NCBI RefSeq assembly: GCF_005144715.1 | Contig: NZ_SWKR01000002.1 | Coordinates: 310,001 to 374,000 of the forward strand | Length of the DNA: 64,000 nucleotides | Source of the DNA: Sphingomonas baiyangensis | Lineage (GTDB): Bacteria > Pseudomonadota > Alphaproteobacteria > Sphingomonadales > Sphingomonadaceae | Reading direction: 5' to 3' | Part shown: positions 1-7,922 of the stretch, one piece after another | Position numbering within the stretch: position 1 is the stretch's first letter | Layout of the letters: every line of letters starts with the position of its first letter | Notes under the pieces: generated by a model | Told to the model about the DNA's origin: nothing | Seen by the model: only the letters and a program-made list of their open reading frames with translations | The model's database searches: none | Position numbers and translations under genes: made by a program

Positions 1-383
1 AGCGCCAGCAGTTCGTCGACGCGGGCGCGGCGCTCGGCGGGGGCGGCGCCGGCAAGGCGCAGGCCGATCGCGATATTCTCGCCCACCGTCATGTGCGCGA
101 ATAGCCCGGTGTTCTGGAACACATAGCCGATGCGGCGGCGCAGGTGCGGCGCGGGCTCGGCGGCGACATCGGCACCGGCGATCGTGATGCGGCCGGCATC
201 GGGATCGATCAGGCGGTTGACGGTCTTGAGCAAGGTCGACTTGCCCGAGCCCGAGGTGCCGACGAGCGCGACGAAGCTGCCGCCGGCGATGGCGAGCGAC
301 ACGTCGTCGACCGCGACGACACCGCCGGGATAGCGCTTGGTGACGCCATCGAAGGCGAGGGCGGGGCCGCTTTGTTCTGGCAT
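1..383 (-). CDS. ABC transporter ATP-binding protein, osmoprotectant (OpuCA/ProV-like), 3' part cut by window edge
   Basis: Reading from the ATG at 383 gives 127 residues before the window ends, so this is the N-terminal half of an ABC ATPase. Walker A GTSGSGKST is at residues 42-50 and the Q-loop (YVFQ) ends at residue 90. The stretch around NRLIDPDAG (57-64) and the LFAHMTV segment (94-100) resemble the ATPases of quaternary-amine (choline/glycine betaine) uptake systems such as OpuCA and ProV, where NRL(I/E)-P-SG is typical. It would energise a cytoplasmic-membrane permease whose genes should lie to the left. It diverges from the SDR gene with only about 55 bp between starts. The ATPase assignment is firm; the substrate class is inferred. 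Confidence 0.75.
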   Translation of the reverse strand, partial: MPEQSGPALAFDGVTKRYPGGVVAVDDVSLAIAGGSFVALVGTSGSGKSTLLKTVNRLIDPDAGRITIAGADVAAEPAPHLRRRIGYVFQNTGLFAHMTVGENIAIGLRLAGAAPAERRARVDELLA

Positions 384-439
384 TGATGCCGACCATGCGG
401 AATGATCGCGCCAAGGTCAAAATGATGGGAGCAGGATGC

Positions 440-1222
440 GTGGTCGATTATCGCAAGCGCATATTCGTGACGGGCGGCGGATCGGGCATCGGCCGCGCGA
501 CGGCGGCGCTGTTCGCGGCGCGCGGATGGCAGGTGGGGCTCGCCGATATCGACGCGGCGGCGATGGCGCGCGTCGCCGCCGAACTGCCCGCCGGGCAAGC
601 GAGCACGCATGTGCTCGACGTGCGCGACCGCGATGGCTGGGACGTGGCGCTCGCCGATTTCGCGGGCGAGGGCGGCATCGACGTGGTGTTCAACAATGCC
701 GGCATCGCGGTGGGGGGCGTGTTCGCCGACGCCGATCCGGCCGAGCTTGCGCGTTGCGTGGCGATCAATTTCCAGGGCGTGGTATGGGGCGCGCATGCCG
801 GATACCGCTACCTGAAGCGCGCGCCGGGTGGCGGCCTGCTCAACACTGCGTCGGCCGCCGGCATCTATGGCACGCCGGGTGCTGCGATCTATTCGGCGAC
901 GAAATTCGCGGTGCGCGGGCTGACCGAGGCGCTGGAAGGCGAATGGCGCGCCGAGGGCATCAAGGTGCGCAGCCTGATGCCGAGCTTCATCGATACGCCG
1001 CTGCTCGATGCGGGCGTGCCGGGCACCAACCAGAATGTGCGCGAGCGGGTGCGCGATGCCGGGCTGGAGTTCACGCCCGTCGAGCAGGTGGCCGAGGCGG
1101 CGTGGCGCGCGGTGCATGGCGATGCGGTGCACACGGTAGTGGGCAAGACCGCCGAACGGCTCAAATTCGCTGCGCGCTGGATGCCGGGTGCGCTCCGTAA
1201 GCAGATGGGGCGATCGCTTTGA
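440..1222 (+). CDS. SDR family NAD(P)-dependent oxidoreductase
   Basis: A classical short-chain dehydrogenase of 260 residues. It has the dinucleotide-binding glycine motif TGGGSGIG near the N-terminus, the NNAG motif, the catalytic Ser region (NTASAAGIYG) and the active-site YSATK. I chose GTG at 440 because a purine-rich GGGAGCAGG lies just upstream and it leaves the usual few residues before the glycine motif; ATG codons at 422 and 425 are alternatives. The protein is expected to be a soluble cytoplasmic oxidoreductase acting on an alcohol/ketone pair, but the sequence does not reveal the substrate. No operon partner is evident; the next gene is broken and on the other strand. Confidence 0.88.
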   Translation: MVDYRKRIFVTGGGSGIGRATAALFAARGWQVGLADIDAAAMARVAAELPAGQASTHVLDVRDRDGWDVALADFAGEGGIDVVFNNAGIAVGGVFADADPAELARCVAINFQGVVWGAHAGYRYLKRAPGGGLLNTASAAGIYGTPGAAIYSATKFAVRGLTEALEGEWRAEGIKVRSLMPSFIDTPLLDAGVPGTNQNVRERVRDAGLEFTPVEQVAEAAWRAVHGDAVHTVVGKTAERLKFAARWMPGALRKQMGRSL

Positions 1223-1282
1223 GGGGGGTGATGCGCGGTGGCTGGGTGTCGTTCTGCTTTGAAGCCGCACGAAAGGGCCGTG

Positions 1283-1306
1283 CTTCGACAGGCTCAGCAC
1301 GAACGG
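1283..1306. repeat. Single copy of a sphingomonad-type REP-like repeat
   Basis: The unit CTTCGACAGGCTCAGCACGA continuing to GAACGG matches, with a few changes, the two arms of the inverted pair at 36606-36693. It lies in the 193-bp gap after the SDR gene. Confidence 0.6.
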
Positions 1307-1415
1307 TGAAAGGGAGGTTTCGGATAGGTCGGAAACCAAGTTGAAGGGATGGGCGACGGTTAATGGGCGGGAAGTCGCCAGTCCGCTTTCGGGCGTCGAT
1401 CACCGAAGCAGCCGC

Positions 1416-1816
1416 TCAGCAGCGAACGCGCGGAAGCACCCTCTCAACACCGCTGTCATTTGGGATAATGATTGCCGTGGGCTTTGCATCACTATCAAAC
1501 TTGTAAAAGAATCCCGTGTCCGCATTACCCACAAATAAGCTCTTGCCATTAGTATATATTCGTAAATTATTGACGGTGTTTACGACCGCGTTACGTTTAA
1601 ACTTGGGAAACCCTTTATCTTGGTGGTTTGAACTTGATATGGGACAGCCACATCATTGCTATTGACCACAACCTTTCCGGCCTGAGACCCATAGCAGCCG
1701 ATAAACGCCTTTGGGTTGGCTAGATCAGGACCAGGCTCGACCGGAATCCAAAGGCGTGACACCAAAAAGATCGCCGCGACGGTCAGGGCCACCGCTGTTA
1801 TGATGAATGGTCTCAT
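1416..1816 (-). pseudogene. Small membrane-anchored hypothetical protein, interrupted by a frameshift
   Basis: Reading from the ATG at 1816, the frame encodes an N-terminal hydrophobic segment (about residues 5-25), then a soluble part containing IGCYGSQAG and VPYQVQT, and stops at 1580. From about 1618 a second frame on the same strand continues smoothly (DKGFPKFKRNAVVNTVNN, later VGNADTGFFYKFDSD) to a TGA at 1416-1418. Together they give about 133 residues, and the total of 401 bp fits one missing base near 1605-1625. The region is clearly more AT-rich than its neighbours. I do not recognise the family. It may be a genuine pseudogene, a sequencing error, or less likely programmed frameshifting. 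Confidence 0.55.
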
Positions 1817-1950
1817 CGTCTTTGTCGGTCCACGTCAACGGCATCCTTTCGACCGCCATTAGGATCGTGGTAGCAAGTCGGAATGTCCGCAATGGGTTCG
1901 GTTGCGGACTGACAGCATCTTTGGATTGACCACCCCGGCATCGCGTTGCG

Positions 1951-2304
1951 CTACGCGATCGGCAGGCCGTGCATCGTGAGGAAGCTCAGCCGGTCCCAAT
2001 AGCCGCGCTGGAAGGCGATGCGGCTTTCGCGCACGGTGAAGAAGCCGCAGCCGCGCAGACCCAGCGGATCGCGCCATTCGAGCGCGCAAACGTCACCGGC
2101 TTCGTGGATCGCTTCGACGACGCATACCATGTCTGCCTCGGCCAGCTCGCGCACGAACATCGCGCGGATCGCGGCGCGGCCTTCGACGGGGGCCTGCACC
2201 ACCTGATGATTGACGGCGTCTTCATGGTAGAGCGCCGCCAGTCCATCGACATCGCCGGCGTTGAAGCGATCGACCCAGGCCTCGACCACCTGCCGCGGCG
2301 TCAC
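1951..2304 (-). CDS. NTF2-like / SnoaL-like domain protein
   Basis: A 117-residue protein starting at GTG 2304, which overlaps the stop of the upstream phhB gene (GTGA), so the two are translationally coupled. The N-terminal helix ([21 protein letters not shown]) followed by H-E-D-A and a cluster of beta strands with an ALEWRDP segment is the classic cone-shaped NTF2/SnoaL fold. Members are small enzymes (isomerases, hydrolases) or ligand-binding proteins, and specific function cannot be told from the fold. Stop is TAG at 1951-1953. Confidence 0.75.
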   Translation of the reverse strand: MTPRQVVEAWVDRFNAGDVDGLAALYHEDAVNHQVVQAPVEGRAAIRAMFVRELAEADMVCVVEAIHEAGDVCALEWRDPLGLRGCGFFTVRESRIAFQRGYWDRLSFLTMHGLPIA

Positions 2305-2597
2305 GGCGTGTCGACGAGCGCGTCGATCGCCTGCGCCATGTCGATATCGCGCTCGGAAAGCCCGCCGGCGTCGTGCGTCGTCAACAGGATTTCCACGCGG
2401 TTGTACACATTCGACCATTCGGGATGGTGATCGGCCTTTTCGGCGAGCAGCGCGACGCGCGCCATGAAGCCGAACGCCTCGGAGAAGTCGGCGAAGGCGA
2501 AGCTGCGCGTGATGGCATCGCGCGCCTCGTCGTGATCCCATTCGGGCAGGCCTTCGAGCGCATCGACGCGCTCGGCTTCGCTCAGTTGCTCGATCAT
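2301..2597 (-). CDS. phhB: Pterin-4a-carbinolamine dehydratase (PCD/DCoH)
   Basis: A 98-residue protein, the usual size for this family. It carries the characteristic sequence F-(x)-F-x-x-F followed by the [10 protein letters not shown] motif near residues 57-66, with the histidines that dehydrate 4a-hydroxytetrahydrobiopterin to quinonoid dihydrobiopterin, and the later [15 protein letters not shown] block. In bacteria it recycles the pterin cofactor of aromatic amino acid hydroxylases or acts in molybdopterin-related metabolism. ATG is at 2597; the stop overlaps the start of the NTF2-like gene. The metallopeptidase gene starts 12 bp away on the opposite strand, so the two transcripts are divergent. 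Confidence 0.93.
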   Translation of the reverse strand: MIEQLSEAERVDALEGLPEWDHDEARDAITRSFAFADFSEAFGFMARVALLAEKADHHPEWSNVYNRVEILLTTHDAGGLSERDIDMAQAIDALVDTP

Positions 2598-2609
2598 GCG
2601 GTGTCTCCT

Positions 2610-3032
2610 ATGCCCGCCCACATGGCCGATGCACCCGCCTTTTGCCAAGTCGCTCCCGATGCCGCCGCGATCGAGGCGATGGCGCGCGCGGCGCTGGCGC
2701 GCATCCCTGCGCCCTTCGCCGAGCATCTGGCCGATGTGGTGCTGCTGATCGAGGACTATGCCGATGACGAGACGCTGGCGGCGCTCGGCATCGACGAGCC
2801 GATCGAGCTGACGGGGCTGTATCACGGGCGCCCGCTCGGCGAGAAATCGAGCTTCGACAGCGCCGCGATGCCCGATCGCATCCACCTCTACCGCCTGCCG
2901 ATATTGTGGGAATGGATCGACACCGGCGTGCGGCTCGACGATCTGGTCCATCATGTTGTGGTGCACGAGGTGGGGCATCATTTCGGCCTTTCGGACGACG
3001 ACATGCACGCGCTCGAGGCCGCGGCCGGGTGA
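2610..3032 (+). CDS. Metallopeptidase family protein (zincin-like, DUF1025)
   Basis: A 140-residue protein with the zinc-protease signature HEVGHHFG at residues 119-126 (HExxHxxG, two His ligands plus catalytic Glu), preceded by the conserved strand I-H-L-Y-R-L-P. This short architecture, with the zinc motif close to the C-terminus, matches the bacterial DUF1025/zincin family of undetermined physiological substrate. No signal peptide is visible, so it is probably cytoplasmic. Its stop overlaps the GTG start of ccmA (GTGA), making it the first gene of a three-gene operon with ccmA and ccmB. A second in-frame ATG occurs at 2622. Confidence 0.85.
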   Translation: MPAHMADAPAFCQVAPDAAAIEAMARAALARIPAPFAEHLADVVLLIEDYADDETLAALGIDEPIELTGLYHGRPLGEKSSFDSAAMPDRIHLYRLPILWEWIDTGVRLDDLVHHVVVHEVGHHFGLSDDDMHALEAAAG

Positions 3033-3592
3033 GCCTGACGTTCGACGGCGTGACCTGCGCGCGCGGCGGGCGGGTGCTGTTCACCGAGCTTTCGTTCATG
3101 GTGCCGGCGGGCGGCGCGCTGATGGTGCTGGGGCCGAACGGCGTCGGCAAATCGAGCCTGGTGCGCGTGGCGGCGGGGCTGCTAGCGCCCGTGGCCGGGC
3201 AGGTCGAGCGGCCCGAGCGGCTGGCGCTGGCGGGCGAGGCGGCGGCGCTCGACGCCGAACTGCCGCTGGCCAAGGCGCTGGGCTTCTGGGCGGCGATCGA
3301 CGGGCGCGGCGATGCGGTGGCGGCCGCGCTCGGTGCGATGGCGCTTGCCGATCTGGTGCAGGTGCCGGTGCGACTGCTCTCGACCGGGCAGCGCAAGCGT
3401 GCGGCGCTGGCGCGGGTGATCGCGAGCGGTGCCGCGTTGTGGCTGCTCGACGAGCCTGCGAACGGGCTCGATGCGGCGGCGACGCGGCTGCTCGAGGCGG
3501 CGATCGCCGCGCATCGCGCGGGCGGCGGTGCGGTGCTGGTCGCCACGCATGTGCCCGTGGCGGTGCCCGATGCGCAGGAACTGCGGCTGTGA
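3029..3592 (+). CDS. ccmA: Cytochrome c biogenesis heme exporter ATP-binding protein CcmA
   Basis: A 187-residue ABC ATPase, short as CcmA proteins are. It shows Walker [10 protein letters not shown] (35-43), a modified signature [13 protein letters not shown] and Walker [13 protein letters not shown]. In the system I cytochrome c maturation pathway CcmA energises the CcmAB(C) complex that supplies and releases heme from the chaperone CcmE. The immediately following ccmB supports the assignment over a generic ABC ATPase. The GTG start overlaps the metallopeptidase stop; the stop overlaps the ccmB GTG. ccmC, D, E, F and H are not in this window. Confidence 0.92.
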   Translation: MSLTFDGVTCARGGRVLFTELSFMVPAGGALMVLGPNGVGKSSLVRVAAGLLAPVAGQVERPERLALAGEAAALDAELPLAKALGFWAAIDGRGDAVAAALGAMALADLVQVPVRLLSTGQRKRAALARVIASGAALWLLDEPANGLDAAATRLLEAAIAAHRAGGGAVLVATHVPVAVPDAQELRL

Positions 3593-4224
3593 GCGGCTTT
3601 GCGGGCATCGCGTGGCGCGAGCTGCGGCGCGCCTGGGCAAGCGGCGGCGTGCTGCTGCCGGTCGCGTTCTTCCTGCTGGTGACGATCCTGTTCCCCTTCG
3701 CCGTCGGCCCCGATCCGGCGCTGCTGGGGCGGATCGCGGGTGGCGTGCTGTGGTCGGCGGCGCTGCTCGCGGCGCTGCTGCCTGTCGAGCGGCTGGTCGG
3801 CCCCGATCTGGAGGCCGGCGTGCTCGATCAGCTGGCGGTGCGCGGGCTTCCCGATGCGATGGTGGCGCTCGCCAAGATCGCGGGGCACTGGCTGGGGTTC
3901 GGCCCGCCGCTGATCGCCGCGAGCGTGATCGCCGCGGGGTTGCTGGGCATGCCGGGCGAGGCGCTGGCGCGCACGATGCTGGCGCTGGCGATCGGCACGC
4001 CGGGGCTGGCGGCGCTGGCGGTGGCGACGGGTGCGCTGACCGCAGGCTTACGCGGCGCGGGGGCGATCGCGGGGCTGGTGATGTTGCCGCTGGCGCTGCC
4101 GCTGTTGATCTTCGGCGTGGGCGAGGGGCCGGGGGCGTTGAAGCTGCTGGGTGCGGTATCGCTGCTGCTGCTGGCGGGCGCGCCCTTCGTCGCGGGGGCG
4201 GCGATGCGCGTGGGGCGCGAATGA
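3589..4224 (+). CDS. ccmB: Heme exporter membrane protein CcmB
   Basis: A 211-residue integral membrane protein with about six hydrophobic segments. It begins with the short cytoplasmic helix W-R-E-L-R-R-A that is typical of CcmB, and is the size expected for the family. It forms the membrane part of the CcmAB ABC complex in the cytoplasmic membrane. Start GTG at 3589 overlaps the ccmA stop (GTGA). The gene ends only 3 bp before the 3' end of the convergent tRNA-Thr gene, leaving no room for a separate terminator. Confidence 0.9.
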   Translation: MSGFAGIAWRELRRAWASGGVLLPVAFFLLVTILFPFAVGPDPALLGRIAGGVLWSAALLAALLPVERLVGPDLEAGVLDQLAVRGLPDAMVALAKIAGHWLGFGPPLIAASVIAAGLLGMPGEALARTMLALAIGTPGLAALAVATGALTAGLRGAGAIAGLVMLPLALPLLIFGVGEGPGALKLLGAVSLLLLAGAPFVAGAAMRVGRE

Positions 4225-4227
4225 CGG

Positions 4228-4300
<73 letters not shown>

Positions 4301-4317
4301 GCGCCGCTGCTAATGCG

Positions 4318-5190
4318 TCAGCGCACGCCGAAGGTCCAGCCCTCGGTGCGTGCGATCGGCGGGGTGAGTGCGGGGGGCGCCCAGAGCATGGGGTCGGCGG
4401 CGGCGGTGCGCAGCCAGGCGGCGGTGAGCAGCGCGTCGCTGGCATGATCGGCGATCGCGCCTGCGCCTCCGAGCGGTTCGCTGCCGAGCGCCGCCAGCGC
4501 CGCGTCGAGTTCGGCGTGGGTGCGCAGCTTGGTGCGGCCCTTGGCGCGGCCCGCGGCGATTGCGGCGAGGCTGGTGTAAATCTCGACGATTGCCGATCCG
4601 GCGGATGGCAGCGGATCGAACGGCCAGACGGGCAGCGCGCTTGCCAGCCGGTGCAGCACTCGCATCCCCGTGAAGCTCGACTTGCCCACCTGCGCGGCGC
4701 CGACGAGGTTGAGGTTGCTATAGGGATTGAGCCCCTGCGCGCGCTGCGCGTGTTCGGTGACGCGCAGCCGGCCGCGGCCGGTGAAATGCTCGCCCTTGCG
4801 GCCGCCGTGACGGCGCAGGTGGCGCGCGACCTGCGCGTGATCGACGAAGCTGGTGGCGGCTAGGTGGGGGGCATCGGCGCAGATCGCGTCAACCAGCGCC
4901 CAGAGCGACCGTGCATCGGCCGGGCTCTCGTCCCAGCCGGGGAAGAAGGCGCCTTCATCGACGAAAGGGAGCGAGGGGCCGAGATCGAGGCCGACGAGCG
5001 TGTCGGACGGCAGGTCTTGCCGCAGCCAGGCAAGTATGTCGGCGCGCGACCAGATATGGCCGGGGCGGACGAGGCGCGGTGCGCCGGTGCCGGGTGTGGC
5101 GAGCGCGACGGCGATGCCCGGCTGCCGCGCACCGACCGCGCCCGACCAGTCGATCGCGACGAAATGCGCGAAGCGGCCGGCGTGGCTCAG
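4318..5190 (-). CDS. Conserved hypothetical protein, possible RNase H-like/DUF429-type fold
   Basis: About 290 residues. Near the N-terminus the FVAIDWSGA stretch, and later LVGLDLGPSLPF and the C-terminal DHASDALLTAAW, resemble the acidic strand-and-helix pattern of RNase H-like proteins, but I do not recognise the family with certainty. There is no ATG, GTG or TTG near the conserved N-terminus. The best position is CTG at 5190, overlapping the stop of the serine hydrolase gene (CTGA), in the coupled style of this operon. An in-frame ATG at 5370 would overlap the upstream gene by about 180 bp and adds arginine-rich sequence typical of a wrong frame. Function unknown. Confidence 0.6.
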   Translation of the reverse strand: MSHAGRFAHFVAIDWSGAVGARQPGIAVALATPGTGAPRLVRPGHIWSRADILAWLRQDLPSDTLVGLDLGPSLPFVDEGAFFPGWDESPADARSLWALVDAICADAPHLAATSFVDHAQVARHLRRHGGRKGEHFTGRGRLRVTEHAQRAQGLNPYSNLNLVGAAQVGKSSFTGMRVLHRLASALPVWPFDPLPSAGSAIVEIYTSLAAIAAGRAKGRTKLRTHAELDAALAALGSEPLGGAGAIADHASDALLTAAWLRTAAADPMLWAPPALTPPIARTEGWTFGVR

Positions 5191-6545
5191 CGCAGCGCCC
5201 CGGCGACGGCGGCGGCGAAGGCGGCGATATCGAAGCGCGCGCTGCCCGCGTCCTCGCCGCGCCGGACGATGACGAGCCGGCGCGCCGGGATGACCATGAT
5301 ATACTGGCCGCGATTGCCCTGTGCGGCATAGCTGCCGGCGGGCAGGCCCTGATCGGGACCGAACAGCCACAAGGTCGCGCCATAGCCGGCGCCGCTTGTG
5401 GGCTGCGGGCCCGAGGGTGTGGTCATGTAACGGACCCAGCCCTCGGGCAGGATGCGCTCACCCTGCCACACGCCGTCGTTGAGCCACAAAGTGCCGAGGC
5501 GCGCGAAGTCGCGTGGGGTGGACCAGACCTGGCTCGAGAGCATGTAGTTGCCCTGCCAGTCCTGCTCGGGGATCGTCGAGCGCATGGCGATGCGATCAAG
5601 CAGCACATCGCGCGCGAAATCGTCGCGGCCGAGCTTCGCGCGCAGCGCGCGGATCGCGAGCAGCGTGTCGTTGTTGGCGTAGCGGAAGCGGGTGCCCGGC
5701 GGCACCTCCAATGGCCATGCCACGGCTTCCTCGGTGACGGCGGTGCCGCCGAAATAGAGCGCATCGGTGCGGTTGCCGGCGGTATCGCTGTGCAGTCCGC
5801 TCGCCATGCGCAGCAGCTGATCGAGCGTGATCGCGCGGCGAGGATCGCCTTCGCGCTGCCATTCGGGGACGGGGGCGGGGGCGGCGGGATCGATCTGTCG
5901 CTTGTGCGCGGCGGCGCCGATGATCGTGCCGGCGATGCTCTTGGCGACCGACCAGGTGCGCTGCGGTGTGTTGGCACCAAAGCCTTCGGCGTATCGCTCG
6001 CCGGCGATGCGGCCATCGGCGCCGAGCACGAGCACGGCCGTGGTGTTGCTGCCTTGCCCGAAGCTGCCGTCGAACGCGCGGGCGAGCACCGGGGCGAGGG
6101 GTCCGCGCGGCGCGGTGATCGTGGCGTTGTCAGCCAATGGCCAGCCGCCGGTGGACCTTGGCGGCATGGTGGGCGCGGCAGGCGCAGCGGGTTTCGCGCC
6201 GATGGGGAGTAGCCGGCAGCCGGCGAGCCCCTCGGCGCGGGCGATGCGCGGCGGCATCGCGGTATCATAGGGGACCGAGACCCCGGCGGGCGACACATCG
6301 GCGTTCAGCGTCGGCAGCAGCGCGTCATAATCCGGGTAGGTGCCTTTAAGCTCGTTCGCCTCGATGCTGGCGATACTGCGCTCGACGCCCGCGACCGCGG
6401 CGCTGTTGCGCGCGCCGCACAGCATCAGCGCCTTGTATCCCGCCGCGATCGCGCGCGTGTACGGCGAGGGCGCGTCCTGCGCGGGGGCGGGGGCGGCGAG
6501 CGCGAGGAGCGACGCGGCGAGCAGCAGGCGGGGGGTGATGACCAT
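5187..6545 (-). CDS. Serine hydrolase, class C beta-lactamase/penicillin-binding-like, secreted
   Basis: About 452 residues from the ATG at 6545, which gives a good signal peptide (MVITPRLLLAASLLALAAPA, processing near PAQ). An ATG at 6614 would add another hydrophobic stretch and overlap rarA. The catalytic motifs of the beta-lactamase/DD-peptidase fold are present: Ser199-V-A-Lys202, YANND (Tyr-x-Asn) and a GNRGQ element in place of KTG/HTG near the C-terminus. Such proteins are esterases or peptidases of the periplasm; clinical beta-lactamase activity is not implied. It lies 41 bp after rarA in the same operon and its stop overlaps the next gene. Confidence 0.85.
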   Translation of the reverse strand: MVITPRLLLAASLLALAAPAPAQDAPSPYTRAIAAGYKALMLCGARNSAAVAGVERSIASIEANELKGTYPDYDALLPTLNADVSPAGVSVPYDTAMPPRIARAEGLAGCRLLPIGAKPAAPAAPTMPPRSTGGWPLADNATITAPRGPLAPVLARAFDGSFGQGSNTTAVLVLGADGRIAGERYAEGFGANTPQRTWSVAKSIAGTIIGAAAHKRQIDPAAPAPVPEWQREGDPRRAITLDQLLRMASGLHSDTAGNRTDALYFGGTAVTEEAVAWPLEVPPGTRFRYANNDTLLAIRALRAKLGRDDFARDVLLDRIAMRSTIPEQDWQGNYMLSSQVWSTPRDFARLGTLWLNDGVWQGERILPEGWVRYMTTPSGPQPTSGAGYGATLWLFGPDQGLPAGSYAAQGNRGQYIMVIPARRLVIVRRGEDAGSARFDIAAFAAAVAGALR

Positions 6546-6586
6546 GCGCGCAGCCAAGCAGAGCGCGACGCCGATGCCAAGCGCGA

Positions 6587-7891
6587 TCAGCGCTGTCGGC
6601 GTTCGTCCCACCATGCCAGCCGCTCGGCGATGCGCTTCTCATGGCCGCGTTCGGTGGGGGTGTAGAAGCGTTCGGGCGTCATTTCGGCGGGCCAGTAATT
6701 GGCGCCGCTGAAGCCGTCCTCGGCGTCATGGTCATAGGCGTAGCCCTTACCATAGCCGATCTCCTTCATCAGCCTGGTCGGCGCGTTGAGGATGTTGGGC
6801 GGCGGCATCAGCGATCCGGTGTCGCGCGCCGATTTCCATGCCGCCTTCTGCGCCTTGTACGCGGCGTTCGATTTGGGCGCGGTGGCGCAATAGAGGCAGG
6901 CCTGGACGATGGCCAGTTCGCCCTCGGGGCTGCCCAGGAAATCATAGGCGTCCTTGGCTGCGAGGCACTGGACCAGCGCCTGCGGATCGGCGAGGCCGAT
7001 ATCCTCGCTGGCGAAGCGCACCAGCCGGCGTAGCACGTAGAGCGGTTCCTCGCCGGCCGTGAGCATCCGCGCGAGATAATAGAGCGCGGCCTGCGGATCG
7101 GAGCCGCGCAGGCTTTTGTGGAGGGCGGAGATGAGGTTGTAATGCCCCTCGCGGTCCTTGTCGTACACCGCTACGCGGCGTTGGAGGAAGGCCGAGAGGC
7201 CGGCGGGATCGAGCGTGCCGTCGATGCCGACCGAGAAAAGGGTCTCGGCCTGGTTGAGCAGGAAGCGCCCGTCGCCATCGGCGCTCGCCACCAGCGCGGC
7301 GCGCGCGGCGGCGTCGAGCGGAAGCGGGCGATCGAGCAGCGCTTCGGCACGCGCCAGCAGCGTGTCGAGCGCGGCGGCATCGAGGCGTTGCAGGATGAGC
7401 ACCTGCGCGCGGCTGAGCAACGCGGCGTTGAGTTCGAACGAGGGGTTCTCGGTGGTGGCGCCGACCAACGTGATCGTGCCGTCCTCGACATAGGGCAGGA
7501 AGCCGTCCTGCTGCGCGCGATTGAAGCGGTGAATCTCGTCGACGAACAGCAAGGTGCGGCGACCCGCGCGGCCATGCTCGCGGGCCTCTGCGAAGGCCTT
7601 CTTCAAGTCGGCGACGCCCGAGAACACCGCCGAAAGCTGAATGTAGCGCAGCCCCACGGCGTCGGCGAGCAGCCGCGCGATGGTGGTCTTGCCGGTGCCC
7701 GGCGGCCCCCACAGGATGATCGACGAAAGCTTGCCCGCCGCGACCATCCGCCCGATCGCACCTTCGGGGCCGGTCAGGTGATCCTGCCCGACCACCTCTG
7801 CCAGCGCCGGCGGCCGCAGGCGGTCAGCGAGCGGCGCGTCGGCGGGCGGGGCAGGGGGCGGGGGAGCGACGTCCCCGAACAGATCGGCCAT
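6587..7891 (-). CDS. rarA: Replication-associated recombination protein A (RarA/MgsA), AAA+ ATPase
   Basis: 434 residues from the ATG at 7891, where the product starts MADLFGD, typical of alphaproteobacterial RarA. Walker A GPPGTGKTT is at residues 62-70, followed by Walker B LLFVDEIHRFN, the sensor region VGATTENPSFELN, and the C-terminal tetramerisation part with RLMKEIGYGKGY. RarA is a clamp-loader-like ATPase acting at stalled replication forks. It is preceded on the same strand by the GT39-like gene (31-bp gap) and followed by the serine hydrolase. Confidence 0.95.
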   Translation of the reverse strand: MADLFGDVAPPPPAPPADAPLADRLRPPALAEVVGQDHLTGPEGAIGRMVAAGKLSSIILWGPPGTGKTTIARLLADAVGLRYIQLSAVFSGVADLKKAFAEAREHGRAGRRTLLFVDEIHRFNRAQQDGFLPYVEDGTITLVGATTENPSFELNAALLSRAQVLILQRLDAAALDTLLARAEALLDRPLPLDAAARAALVASADGDGRFLLNQAETLFSVGIDGTLDPAGLSAFLQRRVAVYDKDREGHYNLISALHKSLRGSDPQAALYYLARMLTAGEEPLYVLRRLVRFASEDIGLADPQALVQCLAAKDAYDFLGSPEGELAIVQACLYCATAPKSNAAYKAQKAAWKSARDTGSLMPPPNILNAPTRLMKEIGYGKGYAYDHDAEDGFSGANYWPAEMTPERFYTPTERGHEKRIAERLAWWDERRQR

Positions 7892-7922
7892 TTCCGCAAC
7901 ATAGCGATGGTGCACGGGATTT

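Noticed and set aside
1341..1538. 65-codon plus-strand frame
   Set aside because: No family features or RBS, and it is antisense to the decayed membrane-protein gene.
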